DNA of 64,000 bases from Triops longicaudatus (Eukaryota > Arthropoda > Branchiopoda > Notostraca > Triopsidae), in contig JAGQDJ010000627.1 in the NCBI GenBank assembly GCA_022885665.1, positions 62,001 through 126,000 on the forward strand, written 5' to 3'. The notes beneath the pieces were generated by a model. That model made no database searches. It saw nothing but the letters and a program-made list of their open reading frames with translations, and was not told where the DNA came from. Made by a program: the position numbers and the translations under genes. Positions 24,154 to 39,100 of the stretch are shown here, piece after piece (position 1 is the stretch's first letter; the number at the start of each line of letters is the position of its first letter).

Positions 24154-27115
24154 ATGGCTAACTCTCCGGTAATTAAACTTATTTTTACACACTAACGTTA
24201 AGCTAACAAATGTGTCAACCGTTGAAAGCAAAGAAACCAGAAGATGGTTGACGAAACTTGTAAAAAACGAAAGCAAAGTCGTGGGCGGCCGGGTCCTTGC
24301 TTGGGAGGTTTCAGGGGGTGAAATTCTTGGTTTAGATTTGAATATATACTATTAAAATCTACATAAGTTGCATGTTCCTATAGAAAGCTCTAATATTGAT
24401 GCATTAATTTTGTGTTTCAGGGTTTCGAATACGGTGACGAATCTTTGCCGCGTACTTTGTAAGTATCCGCTTAATGTGGCTTGGATCTGCAATTCCACAA
24501 TGCGTTTGGTTTCATTGTCGCATATTGGAGCTGGCGGTCCTAGCTTGTTCAGCATTTTGTTGCCTTGTAATATTCCTTACAGCCTTATTAGCAATGAAGG
24601 TCAAGTTGTAAAGAAAAAGCTCTGAGATTTATTGCCATCATGGCCGTCTTTTCATGTAGTTTACAAATGTGGCTGTGATGCAATCAAGGAATGAAAGTCT
24701 TTATTCTCTGGTTTGCTGCAAGTGAAAGCAAACGCGTGCTTACTGATTATGTGAAATGAAATATCCATATGAAATCTTTCCTCATTTTCCGAAATATATT
24801 GTGACTCGGCTGATAACTTTTAACTTTTTTTTATATAGGTACGTTGGTAACTTGGATCCGTCAGTAACCGAAGACTTGATATTAGTGCTCTTTGGGCAGA
24901 TCGGACCTGTCAAAGGCTGCAAGATTATCCATGAGGTAAGAAGATCTTCCTCACTCTCTGAATTTTCGCTTTGTCTTGAGTATTGGTTCCATACGGCGTC
25001 TCGAGGACGGGTTGTTTTCACTCGACGTCGGGGTAATGCATTGTCTTGAGCGTATGTAGCCAATGTCTGGAGACAGGTTGCCGAGTTTATGACTTTCGTA
25101 GCAAGAGCGCATTGCAGGAGGTAGCAAAAAAAGAAACCAAAGCTTGAAGGAGATATGCTTGGACTTGTTGAGTGTGTGGAAGTCGCTAGTTGACACAAAG
25201 CTCTGACAGTACGGATCGTCGAATGGGCAGCTGTGACTTATTCAAAAAGGAGGCAATGTAGTTTGGCTTGGTGAAGCACTCTTCTACAAAAGAGGCTTTA
25301 GTACTAGAGAGAAACAGGACGTCGGCCGACATGGGTGGTACCGCGTTTTCTTATTCTTATTTCTTAATTTTTCGGATTTGGCGAATTCTGTCTGTTGCAC
25401 TAAATTGGGCCTATTCATTATTTGGTAGGTTTTGCCTCAATCCTCTCTCAACACACACTACGGGCATAATTTTTGCCTCAGAACACGAGGGTAACGCGTC
25501 CCTTTCTTTATCTCTTGCTTTCAATTTGTTATTCTTGATTATGTGACACACATTTTGACTCCGCATATTTCCGTGCAGTAGAGCACTGCCCCCATGATTT
25601 TTTGCGGGCCAACAGCCAACATGGTTTGTTTGAGTGTGTAGCCTTCATCCCAAGACTTCCTTGAGTCCTTTCCAATCAAGTCATGGCTGAAGTCATCATT
25701 GGACAGGTGTGTAGAATTTTATCTCCTTGATCGGTGTTAAGTGGCATCTCAGTGCATGGGTTTCTTTCCTAGAGACAGAACGCTATTTTTTTAATTTTTT
25801 TTGACGTTTTGTTTTATCGTTGAACTTTTTTTTTTTTTGAAGCAGTACTTTCAGGATACCTTTTCAACTAAAAACCTTTTTTATTTACAAAAATAGCTTA
25901 TTTTTCTCACCACACATGTCCGTCAAGTAAACTGACTTCCGTTAACTTAATGTTTCATTTCAAGAGACTTCTGGATCGGACGTTTTTGCCGCGTCGTGTC
26001 TCACGCGCTCGCAGCAGCGCTATGTGTGCTCCTGACTACGTCATCATCGATTTGACGTTTCTTAACTGACATCGACTTTTGATTTAATATAGGAAGACTA
26101 GTCAGCGATGGCAGTTTTTTCAAGGCCGAAAGTAATATTTTTCTCTTTTTCCAAGAAGTAACTGACAAACAGTGGATTCCGTTTCGTGACGTATACAGTG
26201 GAAAGGGTATATAACTTAACGATAATTGATGTACCGTGTCGGTTAGCCTGTAACTCTTGAATATTTTTTATTTCGTTCTGTTAGACGCGTTTGTTTGCGG
26301 TAGTTTGTCACGGTTGATCAAGGAGATACGATTGTACCCATTCTGTTAATAAATGAACTAAATTTTGTTTCTGCACACTCAGCAAGAGATGTCTAAGTGG
26401 GAAGTCGAGTCTTATTAGGAATATCCGTTGGGTTTTGACGGTAGAGTCAAATTCAGGAGCCATATTCCTGACAGTGTCGGAGGCATTTGCCACACTCTAT
26501 ATGGCAAGTAGAGCTATTTTTAGGCATTGAAAGTGGTGCTGTTTGGAAATGGACCGTTCCAGCCACCACTTTGGAAGCGGAGGAGGAGGATGGAGACTTT
26601 TGCCGTCAACTCGGCCAGGAAAAGTAGTTCAACTTCCTGAGTGCATGGCCACCGCATACAATCTTGTCATTTAATAGTAAAAGAAATGGCTATGCTTCAT
26701 TGGCGACGCAAATCACAAAAAACGTTCAGACATGGTTGTTTCTGTATGCATCCTCAGCCATTCGTGACAGGCGTCGAATTCCCTAGATTGTATTACCCTG
26801 GAATTGGTTATATATTACACTTTATGCCACTGCAATCCTATTGAACCCAAGGAACGGGAGTAATATAAACTTCTGGTTACCGGCTTCTGGAAACGGTTTC
26901 CCGTGGTATGTCTTACTTGCCACTATTTCCACCCGAGCGTAAATTGCAACAAATGTAGGCTAGAAAGACTGCGAGTCACCTAATGGAAATTGAGTCAGTC
27001 GAAACGAAGGTTTTAGTCTATTTAGTCGGCATATTCACTATTTTTACAATAAAATGTTTCATTTTCCTCTGTGAGATATGCCTGTCATGTATGTTTAGGT
27101 TTCTTAGATATTCTC

Positions 27116-27193
<78 letters not shown>

Positions 27194-30100
27194 AACCAAA
27201 ACCGTTACTTGTCTTAGATTTTTTTTACATGTGTGCTAATTTGTGCAGATAAAAAACATTATTTGAATTTTTTAATTTGTAGTTTATAGTTTATAATTTG
27301 AGTTATTATTGCCTATTTTACTAACTGCTTAATTTATATTCTGGATTTTTACGTTTGCCCGTTTCTATTATTGTATATTTTAACAAGTTTTTAGTTTATA
27401 TTTTGCATTGAAATTAGTACTGTTAAATGATTTCTGGGTTTTGATTTGTAATTTTCGACTTGGACGGTATTTATTCCATCGTTTGTGTCGGTTAAACTGG
27501 AGAATTTAGCCGGATAATTAGCTAGTTAATTGAGCTTGTGTGGGCATGTTCAGGACCGTACCTTACAAAGCGCTCGTTTTAACAACCGACAAAGAGTTCG
27601 TATCTTAAATATGTGTATTACAATGGACATCAGTTGGTAGGAATGTGAAAGGTAATTATTAGCCTGTTGTCATTTGTATGGCTTTCTCCGTTTATGGGAA
27701 AATATTTGCCAAGCTTGCATATATAATGTGCGTGTTAAGCGCTTTTGATCCTACGTTGGAATGTACTGACCCCAAAATGCTTTTTTGTCCGTGTGGATAC
27801 AAACGAGATTCGGTAAAGAAAAGCCGGATGGTTGGCGGCAAGTTACGCACATTGCGTTGCGTTGACTTTGTCTGAAAGATGAAACATTGTTTTAGAGGTC
27901 GAGCTTAAGTGGATAAGTTATAGTTTAATTTTACTGTCCAGCTTAGCAGGAATCCGAGCATAGGATAAGAATAGATCCTGTTTTATTTTTAACTCTGTTA
28001 CTTGACCTTTTTGGGACCACCGAGCCCTTAAAAGGTCTCTACTTCCATTTATAGATTTGGTACAAAACCATTTGGTACAAACCAAAACCCCATCGTAGGG
28101 CTAAAAGTGAGTTCTGGTTTTGAAAGAAGGTTTCTTGTTGAGTTTTTCGCCGTAAATTGGTAATATGTAATGCATATGGCCAAGACTTCGTTTTAAAAGG
28201 CACTTAGTAAATTTGTTACACATTGAATGAAATTTCACCAATTAAATCAATCAAAAATATTTTAAAAAGCGTGATTCTGCAAATAGTGCAATAGAGTATT
28301 GGAAAATACCTTGGAAATGAAAATGAGTCTACATGAATTAATGTCAAAAACTGTTTTGCTCAAACTTTGTGTCGCATTGTTGCGAAACTATTTTCTGAAC
28401 TATTTTTCGTTCGATCTGTAAATAATTATTCCTGTGTAATTGCAAGTATTTCTCTTCAAACTTAAACGGTGCGCTGAAGGACTTACTACTTCATATAATT
28501 TGTTGTATAACATTGGACAGTTTTTGGGAAGTCATCTGAATTATTTACTGTGTAGTTCGCTTTCAAGAGCGTTATGGGCCCAACTCTTAACACGATGGTC
28601 ATTCAACATAACTTGATCAGTGTTTTCTATCGACCAATCACAGATGAATAACTTCTTCATGTCCGTAGTTTTATTCCTCAGAATTTGTATCTGAAATCAA
28701 CGGCGCTGCGTTTCATTTCATTTTTTCCCTTAAAAAATCCGGAAGAGTTATTGTTGTTAGTTTACCGTAAAGTCATGGCAATAAAAAATGCCCGTACATT
28801 GCTCGCAAAGCAGGTGAGCTCGAAAAGGTCACAAAACTAGTTGGTCGTAAGTCAAAGGTCCGTTGCCCGTGATATGGATAATGTGCAGTGACTATTTCAC
28901 GTATCCTGTGTATCCTCAGTGACCCAGGACCATTGGGGAATAGCACTGCGTCCATAATTCGATAAAATTGTGTAACTTGAGTGCGGTGGAAACATAAACC
29001 GACAGTTAAGGCTTGTAAGTAGCTTTAGCCATCCCGTAACGTGCATCCAATTGCTACAGTGAATGCATAAGTAGGTGAGGAGGCAACGCTTGAATGATTA
29101 AAACGTAAGGCTTTTTTCCCTAGGAAAATTATTGAAGCCTATCGGATGCATCTTTCGACTTTAAAAAGGGTGTGCGAGGGCTCGTTTCTTCTGACCCTCT
29201 TTTTGTGAGCGTGTATGAAAAACGAAGACATTTTTTATCAGAAAGAATTTCATGTTTCGCTTTTGCTGTATCTGACGTGGAAAGGGAGAACTGGTCAATT
29301 CAAATGGCCAGGGCGACGCCCATCCGCCAGCTTTAATCAGCCCAACGTATTTATTAGGGCAGAAAACCGATGCGTGTCTATTAAGTCCGGTATTTTCTCC
29401 GAGAAATTAAGGATGAGTGTCTCAAAGGGACTCGTGGTCAATTATTAGAAAACGTCTCGGCTCACACACAACTTTGGCTTTGATAAAGTCATAACTGTTA
29501 GCGGATTTCATTACGGTGTGTCCGACTTGGGTTATTGATCTTTTGTGTTAGCTTTTAGGCTACGCTCGTTTATCTAAGCTTCGTTTCGTTGCGCAGGAGT
29601 TGAGGCAATTGCGTGTATAATTACATTTGTGAGTGGGAAGTAAATTATGAAACGCAATTTGCCAAAGTGCCATATCGAACCTGGTCAGCCACCATTACAG
29701 CCCCGCTCCCCTTAGTAGTAAATAAATAATCAATAAAAAAATTAGCAACAAAAAGTACACAAGCGAGTAATAATTTGTTCAGTAATTAACTCGAGAAAAC
29801 TTTACGTGAAGTAAATGAAGTCTTGTTATAGATCACTGCGAAAGCGATAAAAAGAAGTTATAATATAAATTTTACAATATAAAATTGTAAAATATAAATT
29901 ACATATGGAAGTTATGGATTTTTTTTACTGGAAAATTTCATGGGCTGCAAGACACCATGAACGAGCGAAAGCTTATTTGTCATGAAAACCGAACTAAATT
30001 CAAACTAAAAAAAATAAGGTAACTAGATTTTGTCAAATAAAAACTGAAAACACAAGAAAAAAAATTACTTGTTTAAATAGCAATTTTAAAGTTTATGTAA

Positions 30101-33100
30101 ATACACCGCAGGTTCTTAGCAAAATAGACACAAGAGTGAAAACAACAGCTAAACAAGGTAACGTGCCGTTACAAGGACGCTGGCCTTTTTTTTTTTTGAA
30201 ACAGCTACATTACAGCGTTTACGGTTACGAGACTCCGATTGGAGACAGAAAGCGGGGCTATAAAAGCGACCTGAAGTCACCTGTTTCGCAATGATCCTTT
30301 CGAGGTGTTAAGGTTATCTGTCGTGGAATTTATGACGTCATGTAAAGTGAGGGTAGTAGGGTTGTTTAGGGTTGTAGAAGATGATTCCCTGTCTCCCTTA
30401 ACCACTTCCGCGGAAGTCCTACTGACCTACATTGTTGGTGCCTGTATACCTGCGAGCTTTGGCGCCGAGCTGCTGCGTGTAGGGATAAATCTAACCTTCC
30501 AAAGAGAGTTGAAGCTGGGGCTTGAAAGAATAATATTATTTTTTTTACCTGTTGACTCTTTTCTCCTCACCTATTTAAGCGCATCACCTGTACAATAGTT
30601 TCTACTGTCATATTTTTTTCTCTAACAGAGGTAATTTCTTTGAAGACGTTTCGGAATTAATCCTCACGTAGGCACATGCCTGTTGTCCGCTATGTTTGTT
30701 GTTTGTAAAAAGAAAGCTTTTCAACACAAAACAGCGTAACATAAGTTAAGAACAAGGAATTATAAAGTTTCCGTGTTTTCCCTGAGACTGAAGAACTTAA
30801 GATTGCTATGAGGTATATGTTTACACGGTGAACACGTATAAACTAACTGTGGAATGCATGTGTGAAGCCGTGTTCAGGAAGATTTTTTTTATATAATTAT
30901 GGAGCTCGTGGTACCGTGGCGAACCGGAGCTTTTACGCGGCCATTTAGGTTGATTTTCCGTGACAGAAACAGGACCAGTGGAGGGACTTTGGGCAGCTTT
31001 CTTAGACGAATCTCTGTCATCTTTTCAAGTGGGCCAGTTTTCATTAGCATGTTGACCAACTGTACACGTGTGAATCCCGTGACGGGGTTTTTGACTGCTT
31101 CTTTCAGAAGGCCTAGTGAATACGTTAATCTGATACGAAACAACAGTAAGGGACCGGAAGCGGGAATTATAGAGTCGGTCGTATCGTTCGGGATCGAATG
31201 TCTTTGGCTATTGCTGATTCATCTCGAGTTTCCTGCTTGGGCAACACGAGAAACTTTCTCCATCGGTTTAAAGCGTCTGGCGTGAAGCAAGGAAAATAGG
31301 CCGGTGAAACCGATTCGGATGTCTGGATGCGCCATGGAGCAGTATTCACATAGTAAACCATACTGTATGTAAGGGTAAATACCGACAAAAGGCGGGATGC
31401 CCAGGACCCATGAGGAAAGGTGGGGTAATACAATGTTCAAATAATTACTTTGGGTTAGGAATGATTATACACCCTGGTTTCCCTTTACACCCAAGCGGTA
31501 CGTGCTGCAAGATCCGTACTTCCGTTAAACGTAACCTGCAGATAAGCTTGGGGGGAGTACATTAAGAACGTTAAAGTAAATATAAAACAGGGTAAATTAC
31601 CCCGGATCGGGTAAAAGTCGTTCAGATTTGGGTAACAGAACCCTAAAGGAAAACCGAAGTTAAAATATTGTCAGGTTTGGTTGTGGGAAAATCTTCGCAC
31701 GCTGTATGGAATTTAAGATTTAATTTAAGATGCTCTCAGCCATGGGCCAAGACTTCCAAAAAATGAAGCCACAGGACCTGCTGTGAAATTGCTCGCAAAT
31801 TACCGTCGAAATCCTAGACAATCAAATCTTCCAGTTCATGAATAACAAGAATGAATAACAACTTCCTCTCTAATTTTATTCATTTTTTCCTCGAAGAGTC
31901 AATAGTAACCCGTAAACTTAAACTTGTTTGATATTCGCGCAGCTCTTCTTCCATTGCGAAAAGCTAAACAAGCCAAGAGCCTTACTCCTCAGATCCCTTG
32001 CCCACTTCAGACTCCATTTCAACACTCAAAATATTCTAACAAATCCCAAAGTTTTGCACGCTGTCAAAGATTTCGCTATGTAGGCAAAAGACCTTAAGTA
32101 ACACCACGCTCCTCGACACAGGCAGCTCCTCTCCCCTTACGATCCCATTCAGAGTCAAATGAATGTAAGCGCATGAGCGATATAAATGCGATGCACGGAA
32201 TGTTGTGTATGAATGGGTAATGATTGTGAATATGAGCGAATCGAGAGCGAATATTGTAATGGCGGTTGAGCATAAGCGAACGGCGAACATGGCATGAATG
32301 ATGTGAACGAGTGTAAATGCTGAAAAATTACCGAACGAAAGTCCATACATAAGCATACTATTGTGTGACATAATGTATATATATGTTAATGCTTTACTGC
32401 TTACATCAACAACTATTGAAACGAAATGGTATACGGCAACAAGCAAAGCTCACGCGGACGAAACAGATAAAAAAATCGCGCAGTTTAAGGTGCAAGTTAA
32501 TTCGCCTTTTTGTGTATACGCTTTATAAGTACGGCTCTAAAAACCGAGATAAACATACAAACCTCAATAGCCTTTAGGCCTACGACTTTTGCCGTTTGAA
32601 AAAGAGGTGCTCTCTGATTGATGATATTGGGTAATGAGCGAAAACAATTGAGAATTACTAAAGGCTGGAAGTGTAGATCGCTCGAGATGTCAAAACAGCA
32701 CGAGTTTGCTGATTTATTGGCAGACAGTTTGTGGCACGAAAGGTTAGTTTGGGGTAAAGAGGTTATATTCCCGTTTCATGTAAATCAATATCTATTTAGT
32801 TTTGGCGATACATTAAGTAGCTACATGCATGGCGTGTGTTTAAGCACTGCAGGGAGGCAACAAGTGGCCCTCAAAGGTGACTGAGGTAGGACCAAAAATG
32901 ACATTAGAGAAGCTACAGGAGGAGTAGTTACCTGACTGGCTGGTAGATACTCTAACGCTGATGAAAATTCCTCGCATTCCTCACATCTTTCTCCCAATCC
33001 TGCTTCCTTTTCTGTGTCGTGAAAGGTGGGCGCTGGCTGTTAACCAGTGTCGAGTGGGTCCTTATATGCAAAAAAGAGCCGAAGGGTCCACAATTTTTAC

Positions 33101-36100
33101 CAGTGACGAGGATGAACAACGTTGGATGATGCTTACCAGAGGATGGAGAGAGAGAGAGAGAGCGAAGCAGCGTAAGTCTATTGGTATGCCGGCAGTGGTA
33201 CCAGGGCGTAACAAGGCAACGACCAGCGAGATGGCAAAGAAGAGTCCCGCTGAAGTTTCGGTGACCCACATGCCAAGAAGATTCACACCTTCATAGTCTG
33301 TTTTCATCTAATTAGCTGGAGCTACGTCACTGCGGTCCTTTTCCTACGCGATATTAGGACGTTTTCCCATACTGGTTTTCGTTTCGCCAGTGATTACTTT
33401 AACAGAGCGCATATTCGGGTCGATTGCATTAAGGTTGATGCAAAACACTGATATGAAGAGACGGGGAATGGTGACCAGGAAGCTTGGGCATGCAATGCCG
33501 AGTTGATGGTGGCTACGATATGTCAAATCATTGTGTCTGTATAGCCGCAGCAAAAGCTTGGAAAGAGATATTCAATTTAGAGCTTGGGTAACCTTTTGGA
33601 GCAAGAGGAAACCCGGCAGTGTAAGCGGTCTTGCACGTAAGTATATCCCCCAAACCAGAGGCTCCTCGTCGGTAATTTTGTCTGGCTGACTAGTTCTCTC
33701 CCTCCCTCTTGCCCCTATCTAACGCCACAGGTGCTCGCCAATGTACTGCACCAGCTTTCTCCTCCAGGTAATTCCTGGTAAGCAGATCCTCCTGTGCACC
33801 GTCTATATAAGCTACTCGACGGTGGATCCGGTGGATATTCATGACTGTCTAGCGTACCGAACAGGTCGTTACGTTTTTGTGCTGTGTTGAGCAATACGTG
33901 AAGTTACGACACGAGTTAACGTTGGTTCATACCCTCGCTTTTTGGATTACTTGGAACCACCGATTGTTTAACAGGTGCAGTTGCTAAATACTGATAAGTT
34001 GGTTACCCTGGCCGGGCTTTTTTTTTCCAGTGTCCACACGTGCGGATTAATTTTAAGAATTTAAAAAAAAAAATTATTGGCTAAAATTACAATTAGATTT
34101 TGGCTTCGATTCCCAAGAAAGAACATTAAAGTTTTTAGGCGATTTAGGCGAATCTTGCTGCCAGGTTAAGAAAAAAATGACAGGAAGCTTAGTTGGAATT
34201 GTAAAAGCGTAAAAAATTGGACGTTAATGAGGAATAGTGTGTAATGCAGTTTAAACTTGCTAATGAAGCGCGTTGTGCGACCACACAGCGCATGGGTGGG
34301 TCTGTGATGCGTATTTGTGCGTTTTACCCCGCTTGGGTTAACGGGAAATTGTGATCGAGACTATAATAGGTCTTGGCTGGCATTGTTAGCAAGGAAACTT
34401 GTACCTGTAACCTGTTGGAGAAACTTTACCTTTGCATTCACCGCACACTCCAAAGACGCAAGATGGAAAGAATTTCTGCGCGAGTGGTGCAGGGCGAAAG
34501 GTCTGAGGGACGGGGTCAGGTGGGGGGTTAGCTACGTGAGAAAGGAAAATTTGAGTGAATAGGCTGTCAAGAAGTCACGGCAAAAGGTCGGAGAACATGA
34601 ATTTTATTGTCGTTTTGCCCTGAATTCAACAAAATGTCAAAGTAAAGCGCCAACTCGAAACGGAAACGGAAAATTTGTGCCAGTATTATTTGCTTTCATA
34701 TTATAGTCTGAGGGACAAATATTTCCGTGACCTTTGTCCAATTTTTTTCTTTTACACGAAGAGATTCGCTTTGGTCATGTTTATCGTGCATAAAAGCATA
34801 TTTGATTGAGAAAAAAAATAGAATAAAAATACGAAAATTCAGAAGAAAACTTAAATTTCCGTGAAGATGAAAAGCATTCTCGGCAATTAAGCAAGTAGGT
34901 TATGGTTAAGGTCTGGTTGCAGGTGTAAATGGATATGCGCTGACTTTTTCCACACTTACACCGCGAACCTTATGCTAACATTAGGGGGGAAAGAGAATTT
35001 TAGGTCTTCGCATCGAAACTTGTTGAAGCGTGTAGTCCCCTTTGAGGAAAAAGTATTAATTGTGTGCAGGTAGTGATTCCGATAAAACTAAGTAGGTCAG
35101 CATTAAGGAACGTCTTTTGTTTCCGGAAGCATTGGTCAGTGATAGGTGCGGGCGTTGAATCACGCATGCTGCGTGGGAATCGTGTGGTTGGGAAAACACG
35201 GGGTTACAATTGAGAATCGACTCAGGAACGCTGTCTGTTAAGTAATTAGCCATTCAGAGCCTGACATTTAGACTTTGACAATTGTTAAACCATTTGAATT
35301 CCCAGACAATTGTTAAACCATTTGAGTTCCCAGTCTTTTTTATACATCATATTTCCCGGTAAGCATTCCTGTAATACTTTCAAGATAATCCAACTGTTAT
35401 TAAGACATTCAACTGTCAACCGAAAGTCCACAATTTTCAGCACTTTTTTTCAACATTCTTAAGATTTTGTTGCCAAGATAAGACTAAATTCGAATTCTCC
35501 AGTTGGAATATTTTCGTTTCCTAAGCCCAGTTAACCTCGAGTTCATTGATAAATTATAACTTAGTTTCTTTTACCGGTAGAGTCTGTTTATAACGACCTC
35601 TCCGGACCAGAAAATTTGAAAAAAATTCGGTATATCCGAAGTTTCGTAATATTAGCGCTTTTTCTTTACATTTACGTGACTGATGACTTTATGACCCGTC
35701 TGTTGTAGCCGACAGTTCGTTATGAAGTAAATTCTTTCTGTAGCGTACACCGGTTTTAAAGAACAATTAGCTAACTGTTTACAAGGCCAAAGAATAAAAA
35801 AGTATTTATCCCAATACTGGCTATTACGTACAATCGGTCTTAATGGATACATTTTTTATCCTCCTGTGTGTACGTTATTGCGAGATTTTACGGTATCTGA
35901 GGCATGTTTGCGTTTACATAACTCAGGACTTCACTACTCGTTTTTATTGTAATTAACAGTTCGTATTATCAGACTTCTTTAAAGTTACATAACTCAATTT
36001 AGGACACGTTCACTACAACTGACAGTTCGTTATAACAATATTCTACTGCATTTACTTTCTATTATACTAAAATCTCGTTATTGCAAACTTATCAGGACCA

Positions 36101-39100
36101 GCGAAAATGATTAATTATATCAGACGCTTTTTTAAATCTTGAATTGAGACACACTATGCCATTGTAGCGGCCAAATCGTTACAGAAGGATTCAAAATAGC
36201 GAGATTCTATTCGTGTAAAGGTGGAAGCAACATAAAAAGAAAGCATTTCAGGCCTTCATCTGTTCTTAGTATTGAGGCCAGGTTTTAGTAACGTAGGTGG
36301 CACTGGAAAAAGTTGTTTGGCCCGGGTTACAACGTTCAGCATTCTGATACATTTCCGGTCGGGTTCCATTACTGTTTACCTTTAAAAACATTAGGATGGG
36401 GTCTTGGTATCTGCCTTTCCTCCTCCTGGTCGCCTACCATCAGGCACAAGGTGCTAGTATCGCACCGGTCGATTCCCAGTACGGCTATTATTACGTGGCC
36501 CAGCCTTCACCATCACGCCAAGGCGCTTTTGCTGAACTGAATCCTACCGGCATCGCCAAGCGCGCGTGGAGAAACCCTTTCGCCACTATCTTGGGAAACC
36601 GGCCGGGAGCGGATCAAGAGAAGGATCGGCTCGATGGCGACACCGGAGCTATCATTAACGTCCAGGATTCCCATTTACTGCCTGATGCTTTAATTCACCA
36701 ACAATTCCTCAAGCCCCAACTCGAAGCCCAAGGATTCTCTGGAGGCCATATTGTGGCCGGCCCATTTCCCGTACCATTGAGCAAGTTGCCCAAACCGCCT
36801 CAAAAGCAACAACAGCCAGTAAGGCCACCTACGCAATATTACTGGAACCAACCCTCGCAACAATACCCTCAACCCGTTTACACCCTTCAGCAACAACAAC
36901 AACAAGCTTCCGCACCTCAACCAGTAAACATCCAGCCTTACAGTAACATTGGTGTAAAGGCACCTCAACCAGTGTCACCGAGACCTTCCTACACTGCCCA
37001 ACAGTCGCAGGTTTTGTACAAAGGCTCGGTAGCCCCTGCAGCTCCACCTGCCAAATACCAACAATACTACAGCCCTCCTGCCGACACGGCCAGCGAGAGC
37101 CACGCCGCTGCTGCACCAGCCATTCGCTGGACCTACGGTCAGTGGACCCCGATGTACGAGGGTGGAGCTTCGGTACCGAAGCATCAAGAAGTCGTCAGTG
37201 ACGCTGACTTGCAGAACATCGATTTTGGCAACGTTTTTGACGGACTCGGCAGCAACATGAACGCAGCCGCGTTTTTGGGTAATTTAAACTACTTGGATCC
37301 TAATGCTGCCGGAAAAGTGCCGTACCGTCGTTCGGTCGAGCCTGTGAAGAAATACGTCGAGTCTGTGTCGAAAAAGCCGTATTACGTCAAGCCTACTACC
37401 GCGAAGCCCGATTTGGAAGGCGAAAGTCAAATCATCACGGCGCATTCTGCTGGCATTTTGTCATCGAAAGTCTCCCGCTTGGGCCAAGGTTCGGGCCGTT
37501 ATGTAGGTCGCGTGCTTCCGGCCTACCCGGAACCGGAGAAACAGACGCCTGCAGCTGCCGTAGCCGTCAATCACGACTCGACTCTCTCGTTATCCTCCGT
37601 GGGCTACACGCTTCGATTTGCACCTGATAGGCGTTAAAAGTGTGACATGACGTAAACTGTAATGGATTACCCTGGCTGCCATTATGCATGGCTGAAAACA
37701 ACATAAGTCGAGCACCTTGTTTGAAGAAATTGCAGTATCCCTGCAGCAAAAACAGTATCCATGTGGAGGTCATGCTTGTCTGTCTACGTTCCTTGTAAAC
37801 TCGAATGGTTTGTTTTTGGGATATGAGCCGAGGGATCTCGTTGGAGAGATGCTTTAAGTTAATATGCATTATTAACCCACTCGAGGCTTGTGTGAAATAT
37901 TGCGGTTCTGTTGCAGTTTTTCTTGTGTCAGAGGAACTGTCGGTTCCGATTTCGCTCTTTTAGATTGTCTGCTGGTCAGGCACGCTGTTTGTTCTTTGGT
38001 GCGCCACTGATGTATTAACTGTTTGTTGTACTCCATTAGAAGTGATGTTGAGGTCAATTTTTGTTATTGCTTAACCTTAATTAATTATTATCTTAAAGTT
38101 GGGGTTATGTGAGAGATTTGGCTCGTAGTTGAAATAATACAGCCGAGAAAATACTTTCAGCGTTGAGAAATGATCGTTGGCACGCAATGTGGCGTTTGGT
38201 GAACCTTTTTTTAAACGTTATAAGAAGGCTTCTGATTTTAACAATTTTCACGGATTCTTGTCAAAAACGCGACGTATATTGCGCGTATTGTGAGGTAAAA
38301 AAATCTGTCGTGATCGCAAGTTTGGATTCTTTTAACAAAGCACCGACGAAAAGGACGATTATTGGTAACAGCGCTGTAAAAACAGCTGCGAGATGTTGAC
38401 GCGACTTCGTTGAAATCTATGTTTAAGTTGCTCCAATTCAGAAGGCTCTGCGAGATTCTTGCTTGATTTATAAGCAGGAAAGGGGCTGAACTTTGAAACC
38501 ATTTTTCTAGACGTGAAGATCTCATTTCGGCTATTGCTCCAGATCGTGAAAGACCGAGTGGCACGAGTGTGGAGGGCAAAGATTAGATGTTTAGGTTAGA
38601 AAGCCTAGCTTAACAAGGCTGTTGTCGTGTGAACCCTTGTCTCACCTATATACATGCTTTCACCACAGAAACCCTACAATTTCGTGCGCTTTTGGATCAT
38701 AATCATTATAATAGTAGGATTGGGTTCCCAAAAGTCGTTTTGTTGAATGTTGGCTGTCGGCTGCTATCTACCATTGGTTTTATTCAAGCTGTCACCTTAC
38801 ACGATTTGCATGTCGAGGCCTCGACTTCGTGTGTTTTATTTTCTTTACTTCCATTGTTTACTTCTCATACTTATTTTTCGTTATAAGATTTTTTCGTCTT
38901 GTTTTATATTTCCCTATTTTTATTTTTTTCGTTCAAATTATTTCTCCTTTTTCTCCTTTTTTTTTTTCTTTGAGGTTGTCACTTTTCATGCAGGGGAAAC
39001 ATGATACGTTTTCCGTACAAAAAGAGGAAACGTGATTTCTATTTTTCCGCTCCTGAGTCGTCGAATTGTAGCGTTCTGTGTCCCAAAAGTCATTGCAGGA

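Larger units (their letters stand above)
24936..35575. other. Left part of the 22.6 kb TIAR intron
   Basis: I recognise no exon here. Frames up to 136 residues (for example 30899-31285 plus and 32036-32446 minus) have no family signature. The contents I can name are an ATT microsatellite, the second copy of the window-edge repeat, a GA repeat, a 28 bp tandem duplication and a TGACGTCA palindrome at 30333-30340. The rest looks like unique AT-rich intron DNA. Confidence 0.55.

Noticed and set aside
24782..25198. 138-residue minus-strand frame
   Set aside because: It is antisense to TIAR exon 3 and into its intron, and has no recognisable protein.
26983..27252. Open frame with a long Tyr run
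   Set aside because: Read-through of the ATT microsatellite at 27118-27191.
30899..31285. 128-residue plus-strand frame in the TIAR intron, with the minus strand also open
   Set aside because: No family features or splice context, and both strands are open over the same DNA, which suggests low stop density rather than a gene.
32961..33307. Overlapping frames on both strands around the GA repeat
   Set aside because: Their length comes from the stop-free GA/TC tract; neither shows a domain.
36690..37187. Minus-strand frames of 70-95 residues opposite the secreted gene
   Set aside because: Shadows of the real plus-strand coding frame; Leu-rich only because they are opposite a CAA/CAG (Gln) run.
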